Part shown: positions 10,463-20,700 of the stretch, in pieces
How positions within the stretch are numbered: the first letter of the stretch is position 1
Layout of the letters: each line of letters begins with the position of its first letter
NCBI GenBank assembly: GCA_963970005.1
Contig: CAXAMN010003969.1
Coordinates: 146,270-210,269, forward strand
Direction of reading: 5' to 3'
Length of the DNA stretch: 64,000 nt
DNA from: Durusdinium trenchii
Lineage: Eukaryota; Sar; Dinophyceae; Suessiales; Symbiodiniaceae
Program-made: the position numbers and the translations under genes
The notes under the pieces: generated by a model
Told to the model about the DNA's origin: nothing
The model's input: only the letters and a program-made list of their open reading frames with translations
Database searches by the model: none

Positions 10463-11638
10463 TCACTCCAAGACACGGTTGTTCGTTTTGCTCCGCTGGA
10501 AGCGCACTGGCAAACCCTTCTGCATGCGAATGCCGCGCCTCAAGCAGTTGGGTCCATTGGCTGATGGCTTTGCTGTAGGGGGTTCCATGGCGGAACGTGT
10601 TGATATGATCTGGTAAATGCATCTTGAGAAGGAGGCCAACATCTCAATTATCTCAACAGTCTAGGGAACAAACTTGGTCCAGCCTTATCCCTCAGTACCC
10701 ATGTTTGCATGCCAAGCTGGGGTCAAACCATTTCAATGAAAAGTGCCGGGCAGTTTCCGCGCACCTGTGCTTGATTGCCACCAAGGCCTTGCAATTTGCC
10801 TGCATATTTGAGAAAGCAAAACAAATCTTGCTTCCACGAGGGCCAGCAGGTGTGCTGCTTTCAAATCTGAGGGACAACCTCTAACGTACAATCTTATGTT
10901 TAAGAGTTCTCTGTTTGAAACATACTCGTTGCCTTTGCAAAACAAACACGTCAGTGGCTATGACAAAATCATTAACAACATCCATGCCGTGTCAAGGAGG
11001 TAGCAAATTTGCAGAAGTAAGATTTCTTCACTCCGCCTTGTACATGCGCCTCAAGGGGTTTTCTAAGACGTACTTGCCAATCTCTTCAGCCATGCGCTGT
11101 TCCTGATGTGCTTCATTCAAGCCACCAATCACATCTAATCACCAATGACTGCTATGCTTCGGCCTCCCACATCGGCGCAAACATTGTCGGAGCATTCAGA
11201 AGGATGCAAAAAAAGGGACAATGGTTTGGAAGTATTTAGTAGATTAATGTCATAGGATTGCATAAACACCCTGAATGAGATTGCTATGAAAGAGGTGCAG
11301 CTCCTCGTCTTCAGTCAGAGTATTCACAATCCTCAGCTGGTCAAGGAGAGAGATGTATACTGTATGTGGCTGTTCATGGGGCAGGGATTCAGTGTGTATT
11401 GACCATGCAAAGTACTGTCTGTACGATGAGAAGTCCAAAGAACCAGTAATTAAAACGATGTAAGAAGTGAGTGACATTCCGCTGATGTCTCACACCCCAA
11501 ATTAGCAGGTGCCATCTGAGCAAAGCATACGTTGCAGCCAAGCATCTTATATGGGTCAAGCGAACAGTCGATGCAAATTTTGAAAGCAGTGGTCTTGCCA
11601 ATGCCATAGACGCTGCAGATCAAAGCGTATGCCAGCTC
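10463..11638 (-). CDS. rps13: ribosomal protein uS13, organellar (bacterial-type), split gene lacking its first exon
   Basis: uS13 is the small-subunit head protein that contacts initiator/P-site tRNA and the uS19-uL5 bridge; a bacterial-type version in a eukaryotic nucleus serves the mitochondrial or plastid ribosome. Five minus-strand exons fit: 11544-11638 (contains ALICSVYGIGKTTAFKI, matching the IYGVGKT region), 11304-11331 (IVNTLTEDE), 11037-11102 (EEIGKYVLENPLRRM, matching the VEGDLRR helix), 10765-10799 (CKALVAIKH) and 10463-10538 (RGIRMQKGLPVRFQRSKTN, the family signature GLPVRGQRTKTN), ending in TGA. Joined, they align to Escherichia coli S13 from the first helix to near the end with about two one-residue gaps. 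Phases agree at every junction. Introns are 201-237 nt; donors appear to be GC, GA, GC and GT. The N-terminal exon with the start was not found and lies above 11640. The 28- and 35-nt exons are the least certain. Confidence 0.8.
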
Positions 11639-11639
11639 C

Positions 11640-13308
11640 TTGTTACCTTAAAACTAACGAGCCCAGGCAGTGCTCAGCTGAATGTTAACCAACAATTCTG
11701 AGAGAACATGAATCAGGTAGAATAAATGCCTTTGCTCTTGTCGCCGTTTCCTGCGTTTTTCCCCCAATGGATACCAACAAAACACAGTCAAGGCCCGTCA
11801 AAACCAGTGCAACTATTGCCGACGAGTCTAAAGGAGAAGGGACACAAAATGCCGGCAAGGCACGGGGGATCTCCTGACAAATTTGCCCCGGCAGTGTTGC
11901 GCATGAAAGCAACTTGTTTGTGACATTGTGAGAAATCAATCTAGACTCAGCTGGCATTTTAAAGTTAACATCTGGTTTCTACTAAGTTGTTTGTTCCTAT
12001 ACCAAGCATGCTTCCGCCAATGCAAGTCATGTCAAACAATCCGCGCTCTTGGCCAACCCCGCAGATCAAGGTGTCAGTTCTCACTCCATTCTATGCCTTT
12101 GATATTTCTATATATATCTAATTTGGATTAATTTGGTGTAAATACTAGGAAGGACTCGTCACCACCTTGCCAGCCAATCGCAAGCGTCGCTGTGTCAAGC
12201 TGCGCCTGCAAAGGGTAGCATCCAGAGCTTGTAACGAACGTGTCAACGCAATCTACTTTCTCGCAGCCTTGGACTGGATTCTAAACACATAAGTTCACTG
12301 AAACGTCACACACAGCACACAGCACACACACACACAGAGTTCGAGTGCTCGGCGCAAAACGCGCCAGCTGTGCCGCAGCAAGGCACCGGCTACGGCCAGC
12401 ACGGCGAAGGCACCGCCGGCCGCAGTAGGTGTGGCTCCGGCGAGATCACTACGGCTGCGCATGCTGCGCACGCTGCGCACCTGTGCAGCTTTTGGGTCAG
12501 AGACTTTTGGCCCGGAGGGATGAATGTGCTTAAAGGTTTGTTACGGTGTGGAGCTGTTTGGAGCCTTTAGGCCTTGTCAACCCCAACAAGCCGTTCCCGA
12601 TGGTAAGGGCCCAGAGTTGGCAATTAGGTGAATTTAAAGGTGTTGTTGCCCCGACTTAGTGGGAACTGAGGAACAGCAAAGGAAATGTTTGTGTGTGTCT
12701 TTGTTGAAGATCCATGTCCTGTGAAGCCATTCATGAGACTTCAAGAAACTTCAAAATGGGAAGGAACCCGAAAGAGTGCACGCTTTGACCATTTGCACAC
12801 ACAAAAAATCTATTATAATTTAGTATATTATACACCTGAGAAGGGAGGGGACGAAAGCCAGCCCTCGTAGACCCTCAGAACTCTAGTCTAGTAGACACTG
12901 AGAACTCGTAGCCAGCCCTCGTAGTAGGTTGGAGGCATTGCTACGTACGTTTTGGGACCCTCGCAGTCCTTTGCAGCCCTTCTAACGAATGCCGAAACTG
13001 CAAAAAAACGAGCAAAAAGTGATATATCTACCACTACACATGCCGTTTTCGTTGAGTCCGTTACTCACAATGCGTTTCGGCCCACCCTCTCTTGGACCAC
13101 GTAGACTCTAACGGCCCTTCTTCGTTGATTACAGCGGTAGCACGCCTGCTTGCAGGTTGCCGTCTTTACAGCTGACCGCATCCATGTTTGCTGGGGAAGA
13201 ACCACACACAACTAGACAGACTGCTGTCCACTTATTGAATGGTATCCTAACCTGCTAATGATGCACTATGCAACCTGTTTGGCATCACTCGCATTACCAA
13301 AGCCATTT
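11640..13308. other. unassigned sequence, probably includes the 5' part of the uS13 gene
   Basis: No exon was identified. A CA-repeat lies at about 12307-12335. The GC-rich stretch 12340-12480 gives an Ala/Arg-rich hydrophobic reading on the minus strand (GGAFAVLAVAGALL) that could be a targeting-peptide exon, but nothing ties it to a gene. Confidence 0.3.
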
Positions 13309-13322
13309 TAAAATTGCATTTC
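13309..13322 (+). repeat. left copy of candidate target-site duplication of element 1
   Basis: TAAAATTGCATTTC here is repeated exactly at 23407-23420. The two copies bracket the coding part of element 1, 64 bases before the ORF1 ATG and 83 bases after the ORF2 stop. A 14-bp duplication is typical of target-primed LINE insertion. Confidence 0.6.
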
Positions 13323-13386
13323 TAGCCCTTGGTTCAAGCCTACCAGCTGGCTGGGCTGTGCCCAGCAAATTGAGCCCGTGAGCGTC

Positions 13387-16300
13387 ATGTCGATTTGGAA
13401 GGGCCATCGACGGCCCGCAATAGAGCTGCGAAGGATCCCCGGCGATCCTGAGAGGTTCATGGAGCTTGAGACTGGGCAGTACTGGACCTGCATCGGACTG
13501 ACCTCCGATCTGGACCATTTCATTTGCTATGAGCCTTGCTGCTTGGATGACATGCCTTCGGTCATTGATGCATCAAGATGCAAATGTTTCCCAGTTTTCT
13601 CCCCGAATGGTTCCATTGTGCCTCGGTTGCTCGATATCTTCGCTGGGACAGGTGCTGTAGGACGCACCTTCAGTGCCTTGGGATTTCAGACGATTGCCTC
13701 ACTCGACATTGGAGATCTTGCCTGCAGTCACTTGAGGCAGCTGAATGACGGAATCACCATCCAGGGAGACATCAGTGATCCTAAGGTCCTCACTCTGCTT
13801 CATGACACGTTGATCCAAGCAGGGGTGGAGGGTTTTTGCCTTTCGGCCGGCTTTCCATGCCAGCCGTTTTCGAGACAGGGTCTAATGCAAGGCACAGATG
13901 ATTTGAGGTTTGGTGCATTTGAAGGACTTGTCACTGCGATCAAGTGCCTAAAACCAAGACTTGTTCTTCTAGAGTGCGTGCCACTTGCAGCTGAAAATCA
14001 AACAGTTCGTAAACACCTGCAACAGCTGTGTGAACGGTTTGGATGGGAGCAAAGGGAAATTTGTTTGGAGTTAGGTCATCAATGGCCCATGAATCGGTTG
14101 AGGTGGTTTTGTGTTTTGTCTGATGCTCGAAACTTGCCACCCCGCATTCCACCATGGGGTATTGATCGCCATCACCAATCCATTCAAGATGTTTTGCCCT
14201 CCTTCTTGCCATCCACACATCATGGAATGCGCGAATTGTACTTGAGTCAGTATGAACTAGATTGCTACTTGGACGCAAGATTCGGTCAGGACAAGCGGCA
14301 GTTAGGTCCTAAGGACAAATGCTGTACGATACTACACTCGTACGGCTCACCGCTGCATGGTTGTCCCTGCGGATGCAGGAAAGCAGGATTTGCGCTCGCC
14401 AGCTTAGTCACTAAGGGCCTCAGAGGATGTTTCGTGGTCTCTCCAGACCACCCTGCACCGAGATACCTTCACGCTGATGAGCTGAGAGTTTTGTTTGCAC
14501 TGCCACCGGATTTGCAACTGCCTTCTGATCAGAAGCAGGCACTTTGTTTGGTAGGGCTAGTCGCTGCACCACTCCAAATTCTTTGGGTAATGGGACATGT
14601 CATCTTGGCAGCTTCTCGCACTGATGAAGACATTGCTCCTCTGGATCCAGCCTTTATCCTGGAAGAGTACAAAGAACGCATCTTGGCATTCTCGAAAGCC
14701 CCAAGCCATGCACAGCACATCCTGCGCATCGAGCACCACCATGAGCCTTCCTGGTCTCTCCGCTTTGACGACAAAGCATCCGTGGCTAATCTGGTGCAAG
14801 CAGAGCGAATGAATCTTGCTTGGGGACACACAGTGCAGGTGTTCTCTGATGATCAATCGGTTGACGACCTGAGTTCACTGAGCTGCCATCTCGATGGTCT
14901 TCGTCTTGAACACATGCCCAAGAAGAGCAAGACTGAAGTTCAGATAGCACATCTGATCATTCAAATCAAGATTTGTGGGCTCAGTCATATCGTGATTTTG
15001 CCACGAGGCAACATGCTTTTCGCCTTTGTCGACAAGGTTTTGGACAGCAGACCTGCCCTCGTTGTCAATGCTGATGGAGAAAGGGTCCCACTAGACACTC
15101 GGATCTGGTTTCCAGGTAGCTTCATTGCTTTGACCAAGAACACTTTCCCATGCTGGCCTTTGCGCTTGAGTCTTGAGGGAAGAGGCACACATGATGATGC
15201 ATTTCCTACCTCAGCAGGATTGTATGAAGCTGAAGTTGAGCTGCTTGTCTTTCGGTTCTTGCACCTCCAATGCATTGATCCTCACCTTTTTTGGACAGCA
15301 CGATGGATTGTAGACATCACGGAGCTTTGGCCACACGAGGCCCATCAGCGCATCCTGCACAAATGGCTGAAAGGGGGAGAGATACAAGGATGTCGTTTTG
15401 GCATTCTTTGGGAGGCAAATCATTGGAGTGCATTCTTAGTGACCCATCACGACAACAAGCTCGATGTCTTCATTGTTGATTGCCAAGTTGAGGAGGTCTC
15501 TTCTTACATGGACCTCTTCTTTGCCCGTGTCAGCAAGGCGCTCCACTGTCACATGTACCACATCCATTTGACCCACGGCATCGGCCAGACCTTTGGGACA
15601 CACTGTGGTGCGGTGGCATTTCTCAATGTGGTGAACTTCCTCTACCCCTCAACTGACTTTATGGAGCAAGATGCACACAATCTGTATCTAAGGATTTTGG
15701 TACAGAGATCCTTGGCAGAAGAAGCAATTGAAACTGCCTCTGTCTCTACAACTCTCAGTTGGCAGATGATTGTAAGTGGACCTGACATCCAAGCACAACT
15801 TGCCGCCCTGATACATAGCAGGGGAGTTCTCGCTGAAGCAAAAGTTGCAAGAGCACAGACCATCATTCAACGACTTGGAGTCCCTACGGTGGTGAAGATC
15901 CTGGCAGACAAGAATCCTTGGGCAGCTCTGAAAAATGCAGCCAGCAAGCCAGGCATTTCCCTGCGCATCCTGTCTGACGAGGAGAAGGCACAATACATTG
16001 AGATGCGAGCCTCCACAAAACATGGTGCGCACATCAAGGACTACAAGAACAAGAAGGAAAAGAGTGCTCCAGCATCCTCCAAAGATGACATCACTGATCG
16101 ACTGGTGCCTTCGCAACTTGTGCTGGATCCCAAGATGTTCAAGGACGAAAACGGAGATCCAGTTCCACAACTACAATTCTCACAAGTTGAGGCGGATCAA
16201 CATGGTCTGGCCATATGCACCATACAGGAGGCAACAGCTTTTCTGATGGCACCAAAATCAATCAGCCCGCATGCTCTAGGACTGCTTCTACTCGAACCAC

Positions 16301-17778
16301 CAGAGCCAGATGTGATGTTGAAGTCAGGTGCTACAAAGATGAGATTCCCGGCGCAATACCAAGTTACAGGAGAACAAGTGTTGATCTTCGGTGCGCTGCT
16401 TTGCATCGGTGATATCTCCATCGACAGGGCGACTGCTGGCTCTGTCTCCAAGCAACCTGTCCTGCCCACGGTCATCATCCGGTACACCCTTTACAGGGAT
16501 CAGTTCCAAGGAAGCTGGCAGACCTTCACTGAAGCTCCAGTTCGAGAAATATTGAAGATGTTTGAGCCCTTGAACTACTGTGACGGCAAGAACTGTGGCT
16601 CTGCCTGTAAGAAGACACATCCTGATGTGGACAAAACATATGAAGCGGTGATCTTGGAACTTTGGGGACGACACTTCACCACGGCTGCAGGAACCAAAAA
16701 GACACCCCTTGAGGCAGATCAATTCTCATTCCAGGTACGGACTCCAGCCGCCATCATCCTGAGCCTGGTCTCGAACAATCCGGCAGGTCTTTACAGTGAC
16801 CCTCGCACAGATGACTTCAGAGTTGCACATCCGGACTTTTGTGTCATATGGATCAACAAGGTTGACTTCACACAAGTCGAGCACATGAGTCGAACCTGCT
16901 CCTATGCGCTGTCCATCGTCCGACATCGTCAGAGATATGGTATCAGGGTCAAGAAGATAGATGAAGCTAAAGCATGGGCTGAACTCAAGCCGGATCAACA
17001 TTTTCAGCCTGTGAAAATCGAGCAGATCTTTGAAGTATCTCCGGTGCCACACGGTACGCAAAAGAAGACAATGGAAAAGGTGATGCGCGAATGGAACTGG
17101 AACTGCCGTGTTCTCCAGCCAGGACGTGGATCGCACTTTCACATGTCATGGCAGGTAGGTGCACAAGAAGAACCTCCGGCTCGTGTGCTGCAGGCATTTC
17201 AATCCGACGTACTGATCAATCCAGTGCGCAAAGTGGAGGTCGAACAGTTGAGGACGAAGATCTTCCTGGCTAAGAAGACCCAACAGCATCTGCGTCAAGC
17301 ACCTTCCACGACAAAGGAAGATCAGGACCCATGGTTGAATCACAATGATCCTTGGGCCAAATATGCGGCAACCAGCTCCACATCAGCTCCGCTACCACCA
17401 CCTACAACAGCCAAGCGCATTGAGGAGATCAAGGGCACACTTCAACAAGAAGTGCAAAACGCCGTACGCAAAGAGCTTGAGAGCCATCCTGCTGGAGGAG
17501 CTATGTCAGACACTGAATCTGGCCGGCTTGACCATTTGGAGAGTGCGCTTCAAGAAGTCAAAAGTCAGAACAGTGCTCTGAAAGGATGGATTCAAGATGC
17601 GCAGACCAAATTGAATCGACAAGACGCTCAACTTACACAATTGAAACAAGAAGTTGGTGCTCAATCTGAGCAAATGAAAACACAATTCACCAATTTGCAG
17701 GGGGAGCTGAATCAATCCTTTGAGAAACAATTCAGCAGGTTGGAAGCGTTGCTTGAGAAGCGACAGCGGCATGAATGA
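13387..17778 (+). CDS. retroelement 1 ORF1: C5-cytosine DNA methyltransferase fused to a Ulp1/C48-like peptidase and a coiled coil
   Basis: The open frame is 1463 residues from the ATG at 13387 (the frame is already open upstream; a GTG lies at 13378). Residues 81-93 are methyltransferase motif I (LLDIFAGTGAVGR, SAM binding). GFPCQPFSRQG at 155-165 is motif IV with the catalytic Cys158. LLECV at 194-198 stands for motif VI, with Glu196 kept but Asn replaced by Cys. NRLRW near 237 is motif VIII. LVGLVAAPLQILW near 388-400 is motif X with the usual Gly-Asn read as Gly-Leu. At 670-745, His679 (NHWSAF), Asp698 (FIVDC), Gln734 (GIGQTF) and Cys740 (THCGAVAF) reproduce the order and spacing of Ulp1/SUMO peptidases. 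CDGKNCGSACKKTH near 1066 is a possible zinc cluster. The C-terminal 110 residues are a heptad-rich coiled coil, as in many LINE ORF1 proteins. Likely role: RNP formation plus CG methylation of the new copy. The peptidase substrate is unknown. Confidence 0.9.
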   Translation: MSIWKGHRRPAIELRRIPGDPERFMELETGQYWTCIGLTSDLDHFICYEPCCLDDMPSVIDASRCKCFPVFSPNGSIVPRLLDIFAGTGAVGRTFSALGFQTIASLDIGDLACSHLRQLNDGITIQGDISDPKVLTLLHDTLIQAGVEGFCLSAGFPCQPFSRQGLMQGTDDLRFGAFEGLVTAIKCLKPRLVLLECVPLAAENQTVRKHLQQLCERFGWEQREICLELGHQWPMNRLRWFCVLSDARNLPPRIPPWGIDRHHQSIQDVLPSFLPSTHHGMRELYLSQYELDCYLDARFGQDKRQLGPKDKCCTILHSYGSPLHGCPCGCRKAGFALASLVTKGLRGCFVVSPDHPAPRYLHADELRVLFALPPDLQLPSDQKQALCLVGLVAAPLQILWVMGHVILAASRTDEDIAPLDPAFILEEYKERILAFSKAPSHAQHILRIEHHHEPSWSLRFDDKASVANLVQAERMNLAWGHTVQVFSDDQSVDDLSSLSCHLDGLRLEHMPKKSKTEVQIAHLIIQIKICGLSHIVILPRGNMLFAFVDKVLDSRPALVVNADGERVPLDTRIWFPGSFIALTKNTFPCWPLRLSLEGRGTHDDAFPTSAGLYEAEVELLVFRFLHLQCIDPHLFWTARWIVDITELWPHEAHQRILHKWLKGGEIQGCRFGILWEANHWSAFLVTHHDNKLDVFIVDCQVEEVSSYMDLFFARVSKALHCHMYHIHLTHGIGQTFGTHCGAVAFLNVVNFLYPSTDFMEQDAHNLYLRILVQRSLAEEAIETASVSTTLSWQMIVSGPDIQAQLAALIHSRGVLAEAKVARAQTIIQRLGVPTVVKILADKNPWAALKNAASKPGISLRILSDEEKAQYIEMRASTKHGAHIKDYKNKKEKSAPASSKDDITDRLVPSQLVLDPKMFKDENGDPVPQLQFSQVEADQHGLAICTIQEATAFLMAPKSISPHALGLLLLEPPEPDVMLKSGATKMRFPAQYQVTGEQVLIFGALLCIGDISIDRATAGSVSKQPVLPTVIIRYTLYRDQFQGSWQTFTEAPVREILKMFEPLNYCDGKNCGSACKKTHPDVDKTYEAVILELWGRHFTTAAGTKKTPLEADQFSFQVRTPAAIILSLVSNNPAGLYSDPRTDDFRVAHPDFCVIWINKVDFTQVEHMSRTCSYALSIVRHRQRYGIRVKKIDEAKAWAELKPDQHFQPVKIEQIFEVSPVPHGTQKKTMEKVMREWNWNCRVLQPGRGSHFHMSWQVGAQEEPPARVLQAFQSDVLINPVRKVEVEQLRTKIFLAKKTQQHLRQAPSTTKEDQDPWLNHNDPWAKYAATSSTSAPLPPPTTAKRIEEIKGTLQQEVQNAVRKELESHPAGGAMSDTESGRLDHLESALQEVKSQNSALKGWIQDAQTKLNRQDAQLTQLKQEVGAQSEQMKTQFTNLQGELNQSFEKQFSRLEALLEKRQRHE
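15370..15700 (+). other. C48/Ulp1-like cysteine peptidase domain inside ORF1
   Basis: The codon for His679 is at 15421, Asp698 at 15478, Gln734 at 15586 and Cys740 at 15604. The spacings are 19, 36 and 6 residues; in yeast Ulp1 the matching residues are about 17, 43 and 6 apart. A Trp follows the His and a Gly follows the Cys, as is usual in the family. No fold prediction was possible, so the assignment rests on this signature. Confidence 0.65.
17776..17778 (+). other. single TGA separating ORF1 and ORF2 in the same frame
   Basis: The frame of ORF1 continues open after this TGA into ORF2 with no further stop until 20613. The first ATG of ORF2 in this frame is at 17890. Readthrough, or reinitiation after ORF1, are both possible; the sequence alone does not choose. 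Confidence 0.7.
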
Positions 17779-20700
17779 CTATCTCAGCCCGGCAGCTTTG
17801 CTCGACTGGCAGGCTGGCCGGAAGATTTCATTCAGTCACCACATACTCTCCAACCTAAGGTACAGTTGTCACAGAACTGGTCGGGTCCCATGTCTGAGAC
17901 CGCTGGTGTACCGTCTGATCGGGGAAGTGATAACTTTGCCTGCCTCACTTTGACCACAACAGACTGTCTTTGCACCGCTTACAATGGTGCCTTGCCAGAC
18001 CAAAAGGTGCGTTCCAGCTCCCTGCGGATAGGTGATCAGCACGAAGGCAGTGGTCGCTTGAACCAATGCTGTAATACCAGGTCCGCTCCCAGTGAACCAG
18101 GACGTGGAAAGTTGCAGCTTCTTTCCCAACCGGCTGTTGGCTGCTCTTCATGTCAGACCCTACCAGAGGTCTCAATCCACTATCGACTTCAAAGGCTTTT
18201 TTTCTGGCTTTGCTTGTTCTTCATTTGGGGTGGTGCCTACGCCGAAGAACGCATTGGCGCAATGAAGACAAGGCCGGAATCAACACTCAGAGATACTGCA
18301 ATTGGTGATTTGGACAGAACTCTGCCGATTGCACAAGCATCTTTTCTTTTCGGGTCCACTAGGGACGCCACTACTCACATGCTGAATGACAAGCCATTCC
18401 TCCTGGACAGGAGAGGTTGTTGGGTAAGCTTCCTCCCGCCTTTGGCTCATCCTTCAGCACTACACGGCTTTTGCTCTCCATACCGGAGACATGGAGAAGC
18501 TAGTCATCCAGGGCCCCATCCTTTTCCACTTGAAGCCCTTCCCACGATTCCTGGCACTTTTGTGCTCACGCAATCGAATGGAGGATCACTCAAGGACAAG
18601 ACGCAGATGATAGCATCCTTGGGGCCAGGGATACACAGCTTCTCGGAGACCCATCTCACTGGGCAGAATCTCCTTAGCTTTCGCAGATCTTTGAATCGCC
18701 TCACGGCCCAGCAGAATAGGAAGCCCACGCAAATTGCAGGATTCCATGCCACCCCTCGAGATCAACACCAGCACGTTGGATCCTGGACAGGGGTACTTCA
18801 AGTCACTGACTTCAGAGCTTATGCATTACAACTCCCATGGCCGAAGGAGCACTGGCAAACAGGACGCCTTCAGGTTGCCAGACATGATGTTGGGGGCAAG
18901 CCTATTCTGGTGGCTTCAGTCTATGGGTATCCAGCTGGCCCCACATGGGGACCTCAAGCACATGGGTTAACTGACTCACTGCTTACGACTTTGACCAAGC
19001 AGGTTGTTTATGGAGCCAGTGGACTTCGCATCATCAGCGGAGACTTCAACAGCAGCCACTTGCTGGAGCAGCAGCGACTATGGATTGCTCAAGGCTGGAC
19101 TTGTGCTCAGGAACATGCGGTACGGTTCCTTGGGCATGAATGGACCCCAACAAATGGTTCCACTTCTGCCGTAGACCAAGTGTGGATCTCCCCGGAAGTC
19201 GCCCTGATGTTGCACAGAGTGACTGTTTGCCAGATTTTTCGTGGACATGCCACCATAGCACTACATCTTCGCGCTGAAGTTAAAGCTACCACGATTCAAT
19301 GCTGGCCACGCCCTTCTCGTCTCCCTTGGGACAATTTGAAGGGAAATTACGATTGCCTGGAGGACCAGCTTCCTGGTCTACCACCACCAGACGCCACACA
19401 GGCGTATGCAGGCTGGGCGAAGAGCATAGAAGACAACTTTGCAGCAGCGGCCAAAACAGCATCCTTGACAATGCCACCCCAGGCACGGGGTAGAGGCCAA
19501 AGAACTTCTCCCTGCACCCGAACTGAACTTCTTACCACTTGCAGACGCCCGCGTGAGGGAGAGCTGGCACTCAAGTTTGACTTAGTCAGTTCGGCCGTTC
19601 GACACTGGTATATTCAAGGAAGAAGACTACAGTCGCTGCTGCACGCAACTCGGTCCACAACCAAATCGCTCAACAAGGACCTCTACATCATTGAAGTGTG
19701 GAGCGCCATTGTTCGGGCCAAAGGATTCGATCCCAGCTTCAAATTCTGGTGGAACAACAGGCAACCTCGGCTACCAGACTCTCACTTTGAATGGCCCCTC
19801 AGCTGCCCTTCTTCTGCCTTGTTGGAGCTCATTTTTCAGGAATTTCAGCTACATTTCCGGTCATTTGAAGCCTGGCACTTTAGGCAGCGTACGGAGAGGT
19901 ATGAGATGTTACATGAGAAGTCCACCCAGTGCCTTCATCGTGAGCTCAAAGGACAAAAAGCAGATGTTGTGCAACACCTGCACTTTGATGAAACCTTTGA
20001 GGTAGTGGATGTTGAACATGATAGAATACGCCTCAGCCAGCCAGTTTCGACTGGCCCTCACAGCTGTTGGCTGCATGAAGATGAATTCATATGTTTGACT
20101 GATTTTGGGGATGGAGTTTTCCAATCTGGGAAATTACTTGCCATTGGAGACACCGTCCTGCTACGCAATTTTGTCCCAGACACGGATGGCATCTGCTCAC
20201 ACTTGACTGCCCACTGGAAGCAAAAGTGGTGTCAGATATCGATGCAATCTCCAGAGCAGATCGGCAAGGTGCTTGACTTTGCCAAAGCTTTTCTTCCACG
20301 TCTGAACTTCAAGCTCTGCCCTCTGACGATCACTGACTGGGTGGATGCACTTCAAAGAATGAAAACTACTGCTGCGCGAGGAGCGGATGGGATCAGCAGG
20401 CAAGACATGTTGGCTATGTCCGCCAGGCACCTGGGATGGCTAGTGCAATTTTTCAACCAGCTCGAAGATGGATTGACTTCTTGGCCCAAGCAGATGCTAA
20501 CCGGCTTAGTAACGTGCATCAGCAAGATCGACGAGCCTCATTTGCCGGATCATTACAGGCCCATTCACCTTTTTACGGTGGCGCACCGTATTTCCGACAA
20601 CTTTTGCGTATGATGCTGCCATTTGTTCCGGTTGAACTGCACGGATTCATGCCAACTAAAGAAACGACACAAGTATGGTTTGAGATTCAGTGCTGGATCG

